From a virus, in the IMG/VR virus record IMGVR_UViG_3300044712_001827, positions 1 to 22,566 of that record: a stretch of 22,566 nucleotides of DNA, one strand, 5' to 3'. Each line of letters starts with the position of its first letter. Position 1 is the stretch's first letter. A model generated the notes under the pieces. That model saw only the letters and a program-made list of their open reading frames with translations. It searched no databases and was not told the DNA's origin. The position numbers and the translations under genes are program-made. Shown piece after piece: positions 13,821-20,267 of this stretch.

Positions 13821-14774
13821 CTAGCCCGCGCTCTTGTCGGGGGCGTTCGCCGGGGCCCCGTCGTCGGGCAAAAGCGACCTCTGGATGGGTACACGCGCGA
13901 AGACGAGGTCGAAGACCTTCACGACTGAGTACTCAGTCTTGATCGAGCCGTCCTGGCCCCGTTCCTGCCTGGCGCGCAGGCGAACCTTGAAGGCGTCTCC
14001 CTTGCCGAACCGCAGCCCTTCAGACTCGATCCTGTTCCAGAAAGCTTCATCCTCGATCGCTGCGCCGAAGGTGTTCGTTCCATCGGACACGCCCCAGCGA
14101 TGACCTCTGACGAAGTGAGGCCGGACGATTCCCAGCAGCATCGTCATCTCGCGATCCTCGACGTCCGGGACGTCCCCTTCTGCAGAGAAGCTCTCGACGT
14201 CTTCGGACGTGGCCAGAGTCAGCCTCTGGTCTCCCTGTCGCGCCTCGATCTTGGTGATGCCTTCGCCCCGCAGCGGCTCGACGAATCTCTTGGCTGCCCG
14301 TCGGAAGTCATGGTTCTCGGAGACGTCGATCACGAACTGGTTCTCGACCACCATCACGTCGCCGTTTACCGTGACCGCCACCCGCCCGTCCCCGAGTGCC
14401 TCGCGCTTCTCAATCCTGCGGCCTCGGCGCCATCGGATGAACGCGAGGACACCGGCTCCAGGAATACCAATCAGGGCCGCAAGATCCGCCGCGCCGCTGA
14501 TGACGGAGCTGTTGGATCCGAGCCAGCCGGTGACAGCGCGAAGGATTCCCTCGGCCACTTCCACTTGGACGGGGAACGACCCGACCCTATCCGAAACCCT
14601 GACGCGGACCTGCGCGGCAGGTGCGTCCGCCCCCGATACGATCCGCCTGGCCGCGCTGAACATGTCGGCGAAGCCGAGGAGCGACGGGGCGAAGTCGCGA
14701 ACGTCCATTGACCCGTCGTCGACTGACGTCCCTTCGTACGCGAGGACGAACCTGGCAGTGCTCACGTCTGGCAT
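13821..14774 (-). CDS. 317-residue cargo protein of unknown function with a central membrane segment
   Basis: I do not recognise a named family, although the layout resembles uncharacterised proteins that I recall from mobile regions. Residues 8-40 have 'FVLAYEGTSVDDGSMDVRDFAPSLLGFADMFSAA'. Residues 55-78 are beta-rich ('VRVRVSDRVGSFPVQVEVAEG'). A hydrophobic stretch at about 93-114 followed by RWRRGRR looks like one membrane helix with a positive cytoplasmic flank. The C-terminal part contains 'HRWGVSDGTNTFGAAIEDEAFWNRIE', 'FGKGDAFKVRLRARQ' and 'IKTEYSVVKVFDL', a probable small beta barrel. ATG at 14774 has only a weak G-rich ribosome site. It lies convergent to the integrase, where lysogenic-conversion genes are often found. 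A role in superinfection exclusion or defence is speculation. Confidence 0.8.
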   Translation of the reverse strand: MPDVSTARFVLAYEGTSVDDGSMDVRDFAPSLLGFADMFSAARRIVSGADAPAAQVRVRVSDRVGSFPVQVEVAEGILRAVTGWLGSNSSVISGAADLAALIGIPGAGVLAFIRWRRGRRIEKREALGDGRVAVTVNGDVMVVENQFVIDVSENHDFRRAAKRFVEPLRGEGITKIEARQGDQRLTLATSEDVESFSAEGDVPDVEDREMTMLLGIVRPHFVRGHRWGVSDGTNTFGAAIEDEAFWNRIESEGLRFGKGDAFKVRLRARQERGQDGSIKTEYSVVKVFDLVFARVPIQRSLLPDDGAPANAPDKSAG

Positions 14775-14835
14775 TGTACCCCCCCCACCGGCCCCTTCAG
14801 TGCCCTTCCCACCAGCGCCGCGACCCGCACCGTAG

Positions 14836-15405
14836 CTAGTTCACCACCGAAACGGAGAGCGCGAGGATGCGCCCGGTCTTCGAGTCCTTCACCGGCGTCA
14901 CGTCGTAGATGCCGCTCGCTGTGATCACCCTGAAGGCGATCCCCGCCTGCCGGCTGGTGGCGTTGCGCACGTCCGCTCCGACGTCGGTCGTCAGCACCTG
15001 CTTCACCGCGGAGGCGAAGACCGCGTCTGTGCCAGGGAGCGGGGGGTCAAAGAAGAACACCTTGGCCTGCCGACCACCGATGATCTCGCTCTTGAACGTG
15101 TAGGCATGCTTCCCGAACCGGCCTCTTCCCTCGCGCGCGGCAGGCTTCGCGGTCGCTGTTGGCGCGGCTGGAGCCGCGGCTCGAGGTTGGGGCGTCGGCG
15201 TTCCTGAGCCGGAGAACATCGAGACGACGATCCCGACGACTCCGAGGCCCAGCAGCCCGGCACAACCCATCGTGACGCAGCCGGTCTTCTTCTTCGGCGC
15301 CACGAGCTGTACCTGTGCTGCTCCGGTCTTGAGGTCCCGGCCGCAATGCTTGCAGGCGATGGCTTCGTCCTGAATCTCCTCGGCGCAGTACGGGCACTTC
15401 TTCAT
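14836..15405 (-). CDS. zinc-ribbon, single-pass membrane protein of unknown function
   Basis: Starting at ATG 15405, with AGGGGAGA just upstream, the product is 189 residues. Residues 1-24 are a zinc ribbon (C4-x-x-C7 ... C18-x-x-C21, '[19 protein letters not shown]'). One membrane helix follows at about 43-64, then a Pro/Ala-rich linker (69-92) and a C-terminal beta-rich domain of about 95 residues ('[20 protein letters not shown]', '[18 protein letters not shown]'). The frame is open back to 15765, but that part reads as high-GC shadow and overlaps the neighbouring gene. Together with the two genes upstream on the same strand it forms a likely operon. It resembles zinc-ribbon bacterial membrane proteins of chromosomal type rather than phage proteins. 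Confidence 0.75.
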   Translation of the reverse strand: MKKCPYCAEEIQDEAIACKHCGRDLKTGAAQVQLVAPKKKTGCVTMGCAGLLGLGVVGIVVSMFSGSGTPTPQPRAAAPAAPTATAKPAAREGRGRFGKHAYTFKSEIIGGRQAKVFFFDPPLPGTDAVFASAVKQVLTTDVGADVRNATSRQAGIAFRVITASGIYDVTPVKDSKTGRILALSVSVVN

Positions 15406-15464
15406 CGGCGGTCTCCCCTCTATCCGATCCTGATCCGGGTTGTCGTCGTCGGTCGCTGTGGCGC

Positions 15465-15701
15465 TCAGTGTCCCTCCCACCAGCGCTGCGCGCCGCACCG
15501 CGGGCACGTCGCCGGCGGCTCGCAGTCCGCCTCGTGTATCGGCCCAGGGTCCACGTCCGGAACCTCCCCATCGGGCCCCCCGGGGAACGCCAGGCACCGG
15601 CACGCCGCCACCCACGTGTGCCCGCACCGCGCGCAGATGCACATCCACGCGGACGCCAGCGCGGGGCGTCCGCGGTGCGAGATGGGGATCTGCGGGTTCA
15701 C
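15465..15701 (-). CDS. small zinc-finger-like protein
   Basis: I chose the GTG at 15701 because it overlaps the stop of the upstream gene (GTGA junction) and follows AAGGA at the right distance. An ATG at 15785 would overlap that gene by 88 bases. The 78-residue product has two pairs of cysteines typical of a zinc ribbon: '[10 protein letters not shown]' near residues 20-29 and '[10 protein letters not shown]' near the C-terminus, separated by an acidic linker. It has no membrane segment. Its place between two zinc-ribbon membrane protein genes, with coupled translation, suggests it belongs to the same pathway. I cannot assign a function. Confidence 0.65.
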   Translation of the reverse strand: MNPQIPISHRGRPALASAWMCICARCGHTWVAACRCLAFPGGPDGEVPDVDPGPIHEADCEPPATCPRCGAQRWWEGH

Positions 15702-16423
15702 TTCCTTGGCGCCGCCCCAGACGCGTAGAGTCGCCGCCAGGCCTCTTCCTTCGAGATTTCCCCATTCGCAGTCACCTGGCCGCATTTCACGAGCGTCCAG
15801 CCGGTGACGGGGATCGCACGACTCTCAGGAACGAAGATGAGCGTTACGTTCGCCGCCTTGTACTCCATGATCCTGGTGACAATGAAGGGCCGCGGCCTGT
15901 CCCGGTCTGTCGAGTCGTCTCGGTCGGGCCGGCCGTAGAGAGCGACGATGGCGTCCGGAGTCTTCGGAAGCGAACCGCCTACCATGGTCACTGCCGGCCG
16001 CGCCGGCCGCGCCGCGGGAATCGTCGGCGGCTGGCGCGCGGCCCAAATGAGCAGGGAGATGAAGAACCCCGCGAGGAGCACGAGCACCAAGGCGCCGCCG
16101 AGCAGGAGTCTCAGGTTGGTCTTCCTCAAGGCCCGCTCCTTTTCCTGCTCTTCTGGGTCGTCGCGCCTCCGCTCCGCTTCTGCCTCGAGCTGCTGGCGCC
16201 TCTCCTCGAGGTAACGCCGCTCTTCGGAGAAGTCGTAGGCGAGGCCGCAGCGTGAGCACCGCCAGGGGCGCTGCTTCATCGAGTCGATCATCCAGACGAT
16301 GCCCCACAGGCCGCAGGTGAAGATTGTGAGGAGCGCCCACAACACGTGATTGGGCTGCTCCTGAAGGTGGAGGGTCCGATCCCCGCAATGACTACACGGA
16401 TACGACGCCTGCCTGGTGGACAT
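15698..16423 (-). CDS. zinc-ribbon membrane protein with C-terminal 'DDSTD/RPRP' domain
   Basis: ATG 16423 follows AGGAG by seven bases; a longer frame to 16474 would run upstream through the proposed promoter. The 241-residue protein has C10-x-x-C13 and C56-x-x-C59 forming a split zinc ribbon around a hydrophobic helix (about 27-47). A charged coiled coil (66-102) and a second membrane helix (105-127) come next, with a Pro-rich linker. The C-terminal domain (about 152-236) has '[35 protein letters not shown]' and 'VTLIFVPES'. I associate that C-terminal pattern with uncharacterised proteins of soil bacteria, which suggests recruitment from a host genome. It is the first gene of a three- or four-gene minus-strand operon. 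Confidence 0.75.
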   Translation of the reverse strand: MSTRQASYPCSHCGDRTLHLQEQPNHVLWALLTIFTCGLWGIVWMIDSMKQRPWRCSRCGLAYDFSEERRYLEERRQQLEAEAERRRDDPEEQEKERALRKTNLRLLLGGALVLVLLAGFFISLLIWAARQPPTIPAARPARPAVTMVGGSLPKTPDAIVALYGRPDRDDSTDRDRPRPFIVTRIMEYKAANVTLIFVPESRAIPVTGWTLVKCGQVTANGEISKEEAWRRLYASGAAPRK

Positions 16424-16452
16424 GGCCGGGCTCCTGGGTAGGTATACGGCGA

Positions 16453-16481
16453 ACGTTAGCGCGAGAGGCGACAAGCGTCAA
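16453..16481 (-). promoter_or_regulatory. sigma70-like promoter for the minus-strand zinc-ribbon operon
   Basis: On the minus strand, TTGACG (16476-16481) and TAACGT (16453-16458) are separated by 17 bases. The expected start, near 16446, leaves a leader of about 23 bases with AGGAG before the ATG at 16423. The cargo genes therefore probably have their own promoter, outside the phage regulatory circuit, as is usual for genes expressed in the prophage state. Confidence 0.6.
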
Positions 16482-16585
16482 GGAAGCGCAACTGGTCGTC
16501 GTGCGCCCCGGGTCCTCACACAGGATGTGGAGCCGGACCTGCCGGGGCGTCCTCAGCGTCTACAGTCTCCAGCCTGGAGGACGAC

Positions 16586-16858
16586 GTGCCCAGCCCGCCC
16601 CGACGCACCGCGACCACAGCCGAAGAGGACGCCCGCCTGGCGGAGACGCTCCTCGCGCTCGCCGAGGCGCAGACGACGCTCGCCCACCAGCTGCGCCTGC
16701 TAGCTATCGGGGTTCGAGGTGGCCGGCCAGGTCCCGCAGCTGCCGCGCCGCGAGGCGCGCGGCCTCGGCGCCGTCCGGGCCCTGAAAGAAGGCGACCAGG
16801 CGCTGCTGGTCGGTCGTCCCGAGCTTCGTCTTCCCGGCCTTCTCGAGGCCGTGGATGA
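16586..16858 (+). CDS. small ORF reading into the antisense of the repressor gene (uncertain)
   Basis: GTG 16586 is preceded by GGAGGA at an ideal distance. The first 38 codons encode a convincing helical peptide with typical codon use ('EEDARLAETLLALAEAQTTLAHQLRLL'). After about 16700 the frame enters the antisense of the minus-strand HTH gene, and the residues become Arg/Pro/Gly-rich, as in shadow frames, until a stop at 16858. It may be a genuine gene overlapping convergently by about 155 bases, or a gene whose original 3' end was lost in recombination. Function is unknown. Confidence 0.4.
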   Translation: MPSPPRRTATTAEEDARLAETLLALAEAQTTLAHQLRLLAIGVRGGRPGPAAAAPRGARPRRRPGPERRRPGAAGRSSRASSSRPSRGRG

Positions 16859-17018
16859 CGTTCAGAAGGGTATCCACGCTGGCGGAGTTCCGCCCCCCCT
16901 CGATATCCGAGATGCGATGGGGAGTGACGGAGCGCGGGCACGCTTGACCAACCTGATCCTGGGTCAACCCTAGGAACAGACGCCACTTGCGGGCCAACGC
17001 CCCCTCGAGATTGGACAT
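16704..17018 (-). CDS. XRE-type helix-turn-helix transcriptional regulator (lysogeny switch)
   Basis: The 104-residue protein from ATG 17018 contains a Cro/C1-type HTH: 'LARKWRLFLGLTQDQVGQACPRSVTPHRISDIEGGRNSASVDTLLNVIHGLEKAG'. The C-terminal 'LVAFFQGPDGAEAARLAARQLRDLAGHL' probably dimerises. In-frame ATGs at 17075 and 17087 exist, but they lie inside the divergent promoter, and the likely minus-strand -10 (TATCAT, 17065-17070) would start transcription downstream of them. The gene is divergent from another XRE gene at 17114 across about 95 bases, the classical layout of a phage immunity switch. Which of the pair is the repressor cannot be told from sequence. No peptidase S24 domain is present, so RecA-induced self-cleavage is unlikely. 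Confidence 0.8.
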   Translation of the reverse strand: MSNLEGALARKWRLFLGLTQDQVGQACPRSVTPHRISDIEGGRNSASVDTLLNVIHGLEKAGKTKLGTTDQQRLVAFFQGPDGAEAARLAARQLRDLAGHLEPR

Positions 17019-17064
17019 CGGCGGATGTTCGCCCGGCTCCCGGCCCGAGTCTAGGCGCTCTTTT

Positions 17065-17113
17065 ATGATATTCATCCTTGACAGCATGCACAGCGCGGAC
17101 TATATTCACGGAC
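17065..17113 (+). promoter_or_regulatory. divergent switch promoter region with near-consensus plus-strand promoter
   Basis: TTGACA (17078-17083) and TATATT (17101-17106) are exactly 17 bases apart, a near-perfect sigma70 promoter. Transcription should start at about 17112-17114, on the ATG of the HTH gene, so the mRNA is probably leaderless. On the minus strand TATCAT (17065-17070) is a possible -10 for the opposing regulator, with overlapping promoters. ATATTCA occurs at 17068-17074 and 17102-17108, and an AGCATGCA palindrome-like stretch lies between them; these are candidate operator half-sites. Confidence 0.75.
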
Positions 17114-17344
17114 ATGAGCCGACTGAAGCAGCTTCGGGAGGAACGGGGGCTGACGAAGGAGGCCCTGGCCGCCGGAGCTGAGATCTCCTACAGCTCCGTC
17201 CAGCGCCTCGAGACGCCGAACACTCCGAACCCCACCCTCTCGGTCGCTCGCAGGATCGCCGACGTCCTCGGCGTCACCGTCGACGAGGTCTTCCCGCCGG
17301 AGGGCGCCGTCGCCGGCGCCACGGACAGCACCGAGGCTGCGTAG
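17114..17344 (+). CDS. XRE-family helix-turn-helix regulator
   Basis: ATG 17114 gives a 76-residue protein starting MSRLKQLREERGLTKEALA. The HTH covers about residues 4-60 ('GLTKEALAAGAEISYSSVQRLETPNTPNPTLSVARRIADVLGVTVDEVF'), a standard XRE domain of the small antitoxin/Cro-like type with little else. The frame opens further back at a TTG in the -35 box (17078), but that cannot be the start. The gene begins right at the predicted transcription start, has no ribosome binding site, and heads the long plus-strand early operon. It may be the Cro-like or the CI-like half of the switch with the divergent XRE gene. Confidence 0.85.
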   Translation: MSRLKQLREERGLTKEALAAGAEISYSSVQRLETPNTPNPTLSVARRIADVLGVTVDEVFPPEGAVAGATDSTEAA

Positions 17345-17347
17345 GCC

Positions 17348-17560
17348 ATGGTCCCCGCGATCCCTGTCCCCGGCACGCCGCGCGTCCTGGTTCGAAAGGG
17401 CGGGGCCGAGTTCCTCTGCGAGCGCTGCGGGGCCCGCATCACCCTCGCTCTCCCCATGCCGGTCTACACGTGGGCCAGGAAGGCGAAGGCCTTCGAGGCC
17501 CTGCACACCGACTGCGTCGCGCCATCTCTCCCGCCCGGGGCTCCCCCCGAGGCGGACTGA
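17348..17560 (+). CDS. small Cys-containing protein of unknown function
   Basis: The 70-residue product begins three bases after the upstream stop. A possible zinc site is formed by 'FLCERCGARITL' (about residues 22-33) and 'ALHTDCV' (about 51-57). The N-terminus is Pro/Val-rich and the C-terminus is Pro-rich. No family is recognised. It has no clear ribosome binding site, so it may rely on coupling to the HTH gene. It is the first of several small Cys-pair proteins in this early operon. Confidence 0.6.
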   Translation: MVPAIPVPGTPRVLVRKGGAEFLCERCGARITLALPMPVYTWARKAKAFEALHTDCVAPSLPPGAPPEAD

Positions 17561-17570
17561 GGAGGGTCCC

Positions 17571-17693
17571 ATGCCAGACACACAGGCGCTCCTGGGTTTC
17601 TTCTTCTGGTGGAACGAGGTCAGCGACAGGTCCGAGGCGGAGGCGAAGCACTGGTACGAGGAGCGCGTCGCGGCGCTCGAGGGACGTCGATGA
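17571..17693 (+). CDS. 40-residue small protein
   Basis: ATG 17571 follows GGAGGG by four bases, and the TGA overlaps the next ATG (17690). The product (MPDTQALLGFFFWWNEVSD, then a charged helix ending VAALEGRR) has an aromatic patch FFFWW followed by an amphipathic helix with 'HWYEERV'. It is too short to be a membrane protein with certainty. The good ribosome binding site, the four-base overlap and the codon use support a real gene; function is unknown. Confidence 0.6.
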   Translation: MPDTQALLGFFFWWNEVSDRSEAEAKHWYEERVAALEGRR

Positions 17694-17983
17694 GAGCCGC
17701 CTACTCCGTCCGTCTGGCGAGCGCCCCGGGCCGGCTCTCCACCTGCGTCCCGGAGGGACGTGGCGTGATCGAGGGCGTCTGTTCGGTCTGCCACCGCGCG
17801 CGCCCGGCCTCGGAGGACGTCACCGTGGAGGCCAAGAACGACGGGCTGCTGACGCACGGGATCGAGCCGGGCTGCGTCCAGGAGTACCTGCGGAGCTACT
17901 GCGGCTCCTCCGCGGGCCGGATCGCGGCCTCGCTGGCGAGCCAGCGCCCCGCCCCTGGTGGTCCCCTTTCCGTCGCTGCCTGA
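17690..17983 (+). CDS. small protein with CxxC motif, unknown function
   Basis: ATG 17690 overlaps the preceding stop in an ATGA junction; the frame is open further upstream, but that part overlaps the 40-residue gene. The 97-residue product has 'GVCSVCHRARP' (about residues 29-39), 'LLTHGIEPGCVQEYLRSYC' (about 53-71) and a Ser/Pro/Ala-rich tail. Cys29-region, His and Cys spacing could bind zinc. I recognise no family. Confidence 0.6.
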   Translation: MRAAYSVRLASAPGRLSTCVPEGRGVIEGVCSVCHRARPASEDVTVEAKNDGLLTHGIEPGCVQEYLRSYCGSSAGRIAASLASQRPAPGGPLSVAA

Positions 17984-17992
17984 GAGGTCATC

Positions 17993-18565
17993 ATGCCATC
18001 CGCTCCACGCCGGCATCTTCGCGTTCCCGTGGCCGACGAACAAGGGTCAGCCGCGCAGCGCGTGACCCGCGCCGACCGCGCCCTCGAAGGCCTGGCGCAG
18101 CAGTACCCCGACATCGAGCGTGAGCGCCCTGCGATCCTCGATCTGGCGGCCCGCGTGCTCTCCCGCTGCCACGACGAGCTCGACGGCCGCGTCTGCGAGC
18201 TCACGGCGGTCATGAGCGCCAAGCACGCGCGAGAGACGCTGCGCGGAGAGAGGCCCGCGGCCTCCCTGCTCTTCCTCTGCGAGTTGGCACTCGACGAGCC
18301 GGAGGCCCTGGCGGCCGGTATAGCCGAGCTGCTCGGCCCTGCCGGCTTCGAGGTCCGCCCGCTCGGCCAGGCCGTCCCACCCCGCCGGCTTGCGCTCGCC
18401 AGCGCCATTCGCGAGACGGCCGAGGCCTTCGCCGTGGCCACAGCCGCCGAAGAGAACGGGATCGACCCTGAGGAGCAGGCCGTCGTCATCCGCGAGCTCG
18501 ACCAGGCGGGCGAGGCGCTGGCGCAGACGCGCGCGGCGTACGCCCGCGAGGAGAAGCAGAGATGA
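17993..18565 (+). CDS. helical early-operon protein of unknown function (possible degenerate HTH)
   Basis: ATG 17993 follows GAGAGG. The 190-residue product is predicted all-helical. Residues about 66-85 ('ELTAVMSAKHARETLRGERPAASLLFL') resemble the recognition end of an XRE-like HTH ('...sGerp...l'), followed by 'ALDEPEALAAGIAELLGPAGFEV'. The last third is a long charged helix. A regulator of the phage CII or replication-control type is possible but unproven. The stop overlaps the ATG of the AlpA-like gene by four bases, so the two are co-translated. Confidence 0.6.
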   Translation: MPSAPRRHLRVPVADEQGSAAQRVTRADRALEGLAQQYPDIERERPAILDLAARVLSRCHDELDGRVCELTAVMSAKHARETLRGERPAASLLFLCELALDEPEALAAGIAELLGPAGFEVRPLGQAVPPRRLALASAIRETAEAFAVATAAEENGIDPEEQAVVIRELDQAGEALAQTRAAYAREEKQR

Positions 18566-18906
18566 TCCGCATCACGCCCGTCATCGTGGCGACCGACCAG
18601 GGCCCGGCCCTGCTCTCGTGCGCCGAAGCTCGGCGGATCTCAGGCGGGATCTCGCGCGCGACGCAGGCCCGCCTGATCGCCGCGGGCGACTACCCGCAGC
18701 CGATCGTCCTGTCGGTCACGCGTCATGGGAAGCACGCCCGCGTGGCCTGGGTCGAGAGCGAGGTTCGGGCGTGGGTGGCGCGCCGGATCTCCGCATCCCG
18801 CCGCCCTCATACCGTAGTCGGTCCTCAGGACGTCCTTCCCGTAGTCTCCTCGTCCGCCAACCGTGGGGAGGGGGCGCCACAACGTCCCCTCCCTCCCTCC
18901 GCCTGA
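18562..18906 (+). CDS. AlpA-like helix-turn-helix DNA-binding protein (excisionase candidate)
   Basis: The 114-residue product overlaps the upstream stop (ATGA). Residues about 17-80 follow the AlpA/MerR-like winged-helix pattern: 'LLSCAEARRISGGISRATQARLIAAGDYPQPIVL' then the wing '...GKHARVAWVESEVRAWVARRI'. The W-x-E-x-E-V-x-x-W-V ending is characteristic. Proteins of this class activate or repress phage genes or act as excisionases; the presence of an integrase and an attP with a second repeat family makes an excisionase role plausible. The C-terminal 35 residues are low complexity. Confidence 0.7.
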   Translation: MIRITPVIVATDQGPALLSCAEARRISGGISRATQARLIAAGDYPQPIVLSVTRHGKHARVAWVESEVRAWVARRISASRRPHTVVGPQDVLPVVSSSANRGEGAPQRPLPPSA

Positions 18907-18916
18907 GAGGCATCCG

Positions 18917-19672
18917 ATGAGCAACCTCACCCTGTCCCTGTCGTGGGAGGGCCGCCCGGTCCGGGTAGTCGGCACGCCCGAGGCCCCGGAGTGGGTAGCC
19001 GCCGATGTCTGCTCCGTGCTCGGGATCGTCAACAACCGCGACGCCCTGCGCCGAGTTCCGATCGCGGAGAGGGGTGTCGTTCTGACCGACACCCCTGGAG
19101 GCCCACAGAAGCTGGTGACGGTGAGGCTTTCGGGCCTGTTGCGCCTGATCCTGCGCAGCGACAAGCCTGAGGCGCAGCGCTTCCAGACCTGGACGGTGAC
19201 GGAAGTCCTGCCGTCCGTCCTGAAGCACGGCTGCTACCCTCCCCCGGCCGCTGCGGCGGGCACCTCCGCCATCGCCGTCGCCGAGGCGGCGCTGTCCGGT
19301 GGCCAGGCCCTGCTCGCCGTCGCCAAGGACCACGAGGCACGCCTGGCCGCGATCGAGGCCGCCCAGGCCGAGGGCCGGAGGACGATCGCAGCCCTGCCAG
19401 ACGCTGACGGGCACGTCGACGAGGCCACCTACGGGGCGATGACCGAGAAACGGATCCGGTCGTACGCCCGCGTCCGTTCTCTCGAGTACTCCTACGTCTA
19501 CCGCGAGTTCTACGACGCGGCCGACGTCCGGATCCACGTGAGGCTCGGGCGGGAATACCGCACCCAGAAGCTGCTGCGCGACGCGATCGACTCCTACGCA
19601 GCCGACAAGGCGAAGGCCATCTACAACCTGGCCTGCGAGATGTTCCCGTCGGATCGCCAGAAGGCCGCCTGA
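18917..19672 (+). CDS. BRO-N domain phage antirepressor
   Basis: ATG 18917 follows GAGAGG with good spacing. Residues 1 to about 112 are a BRO-N domain: 'LSWEGRPVRVVGTPEAPEWVAADVCSVLGIVNNRDALRRVPIAERGV', then 'LVTVRLSGLLRLILRSDKPEAQRFQTWTVTEVLPSVLKHGCY', with the diagnostic 'W(V/F)xAxDVCxxLG' and 'F..W...eVLPsv...G' elements. The remaining ~140 residues hold an Ala-rich coiled segment and a basic helical domain ('TEKRIRSYARVRSLEYSYVYREFYDAADVRIHVRLGREYRTQKLL'), different from the usual ANT domain. Such proteins counteract the prophage repressor during induction. Total length is 251 residues. Confidence 0.88.
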   Translation: MSNLTLSLSWEGRPVRVVGTPEAPEWVAADVCSVLGIVNNRDALRRVPIAERGVVLTDTPGGPQKLVTVRLSGLLRLILRSDKPEAQRFQTWTVTEVLPSVLKHGCYPPPAAAAGTSAIAVAEAALSGGQALLAVAKDHEARLAAIEAAQAEGRRTIAALPDADGHVDEATYGAMTEKRIRSYARVRSLEYSYVYREFYDAADVRIHVRLGREYRTQKLLRDAIDSYAADKAKAIYNLACEMFPSDRQKAA

Positions 19673-19684
19673 GGAGCCACGGAG

Positions 19685-19939
19685 ATGCCACGCCACGTCG
19701 GCTACGAGACGGCGAGAGAGCACCTGGCCCGCGGCTGCTATTCCTGCGGCCTGGCCGATCGCAAGAAGCTCGGGTGCGGGCACTGCTGCGCCCTCCTCGG
19801 GTCCGCTCCCCCATGGGATCGCATCCGGCGCCAGTGCTCGCGCTGGAAGCCGTTGCCACAGCCGGAGAGGCGTCAGGCCACAGCTGAGGTGGCGGAGCTG
19901 GCGGCCTCGGTCATCGGAGGTGAGTGTGAGCGAGCGTAG
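19685..19939 (+). CDS. small Cys-rich protein (putative zinc-binding)
   Basis: ATG 19685 has GAGGAG eight bases upstream. The 84-residue product has six cysteines in its first 50 residues, 'GCYSCGLADRKKLGCGHCCALLG' then 'RRQCSRW', spaced like a compact zinc or metal-binding module, followed by an Ala/Glu helix. No family is recognised. It overlaps the following gene by about 14 bases. Confidence 0.65.
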   Translation: MPRHVGYETAREHLARGCYSCGLADRKKLGCGHCCALLGSAPPWDRIRRQCSRWKPLPQPERRQATAEVAELAASVIGGECERA

Positions 19940-20267
19940 CAAGTGCGAGGACGTCACCCGGCTCGTCCCCGGGCAGGCCGTGTGGGTGAAGACCCACGTG
20001 CTTCACCAGTGGAAGTGGGGTGTCGTCCAGAAGGTCGGCCGTACGCGCGTCCTCGTCAAGTTCGCGCAGCGGGGCGGTCGCCCGGAGCGGGAGCGGTGGT
20101 TCTACGCCGAAGAGGTCCAGCTCGACCGATCTGCCGCGGAGCCGCCGCCCGCCACAGCCCCGGCCATCACTACCGGAGGCGCCGCTCCCCTCGCAGACGG
20201 CACGTGCATCCATGGCCTGTCGGGGCCCTGCCCGGAGTGCGAAGTCGCCCAGGAGGTAGTGGCGTGA
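19926..20267 (+). CDS. small protein with SH3/KOW-like barrel and C-terminal Cys motif
   Basis: Two in-phase GTG codons are available, 19920 and 19926. I chose 19926 because GGAGG (19916-19920) lies five bases upstream of it. The 113-residue product has 'LVPGQAVWVKTHVLHQWKWGVVQKVGRTRVLVKFAQ', the spacing of a small SH3/KOW-like barrel, then 'ERWFYAEEVQ'. A linker leads to a C-terminal 'CIHGLSGPCPECEVA' with a possible zinc site. It may bind nucleic acid or protein; function is unknown. The TGA overlaps the GTG of the ParB-like gene, and AGGAGG at 20251-20256 is that gene's ribosome binding site. Confidence 0.65.
   Translation: MSERSKCEDVTRLVPGQAVWVKTHVLHQWKWGVVQKVGRTRVLVKFAQRGGRPERERWFYAEEVQLDRSAAEPPPATAPAITTGGAAPLADGTCIHGLSGPCPECEVAQEVVA

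Noticed and set aside
14100-14711. A 203-codon plus-strand frame opposite the 317-residue gene
   Set aside because: It lacks a good start site and domain pattern. The minus-strand frame has structured motifs, a membrane helix and a terminator in the right place.
14836-15765. A 309-residue version of the zinc-ribbon membrane protein with an upstream start
   Set aside because: The extra 120 residues are Arg/Gly-rich shadow of the neighbouring gene. The ATG at 15405 has a good ribosome site and begins directly with the zinc ribbon.
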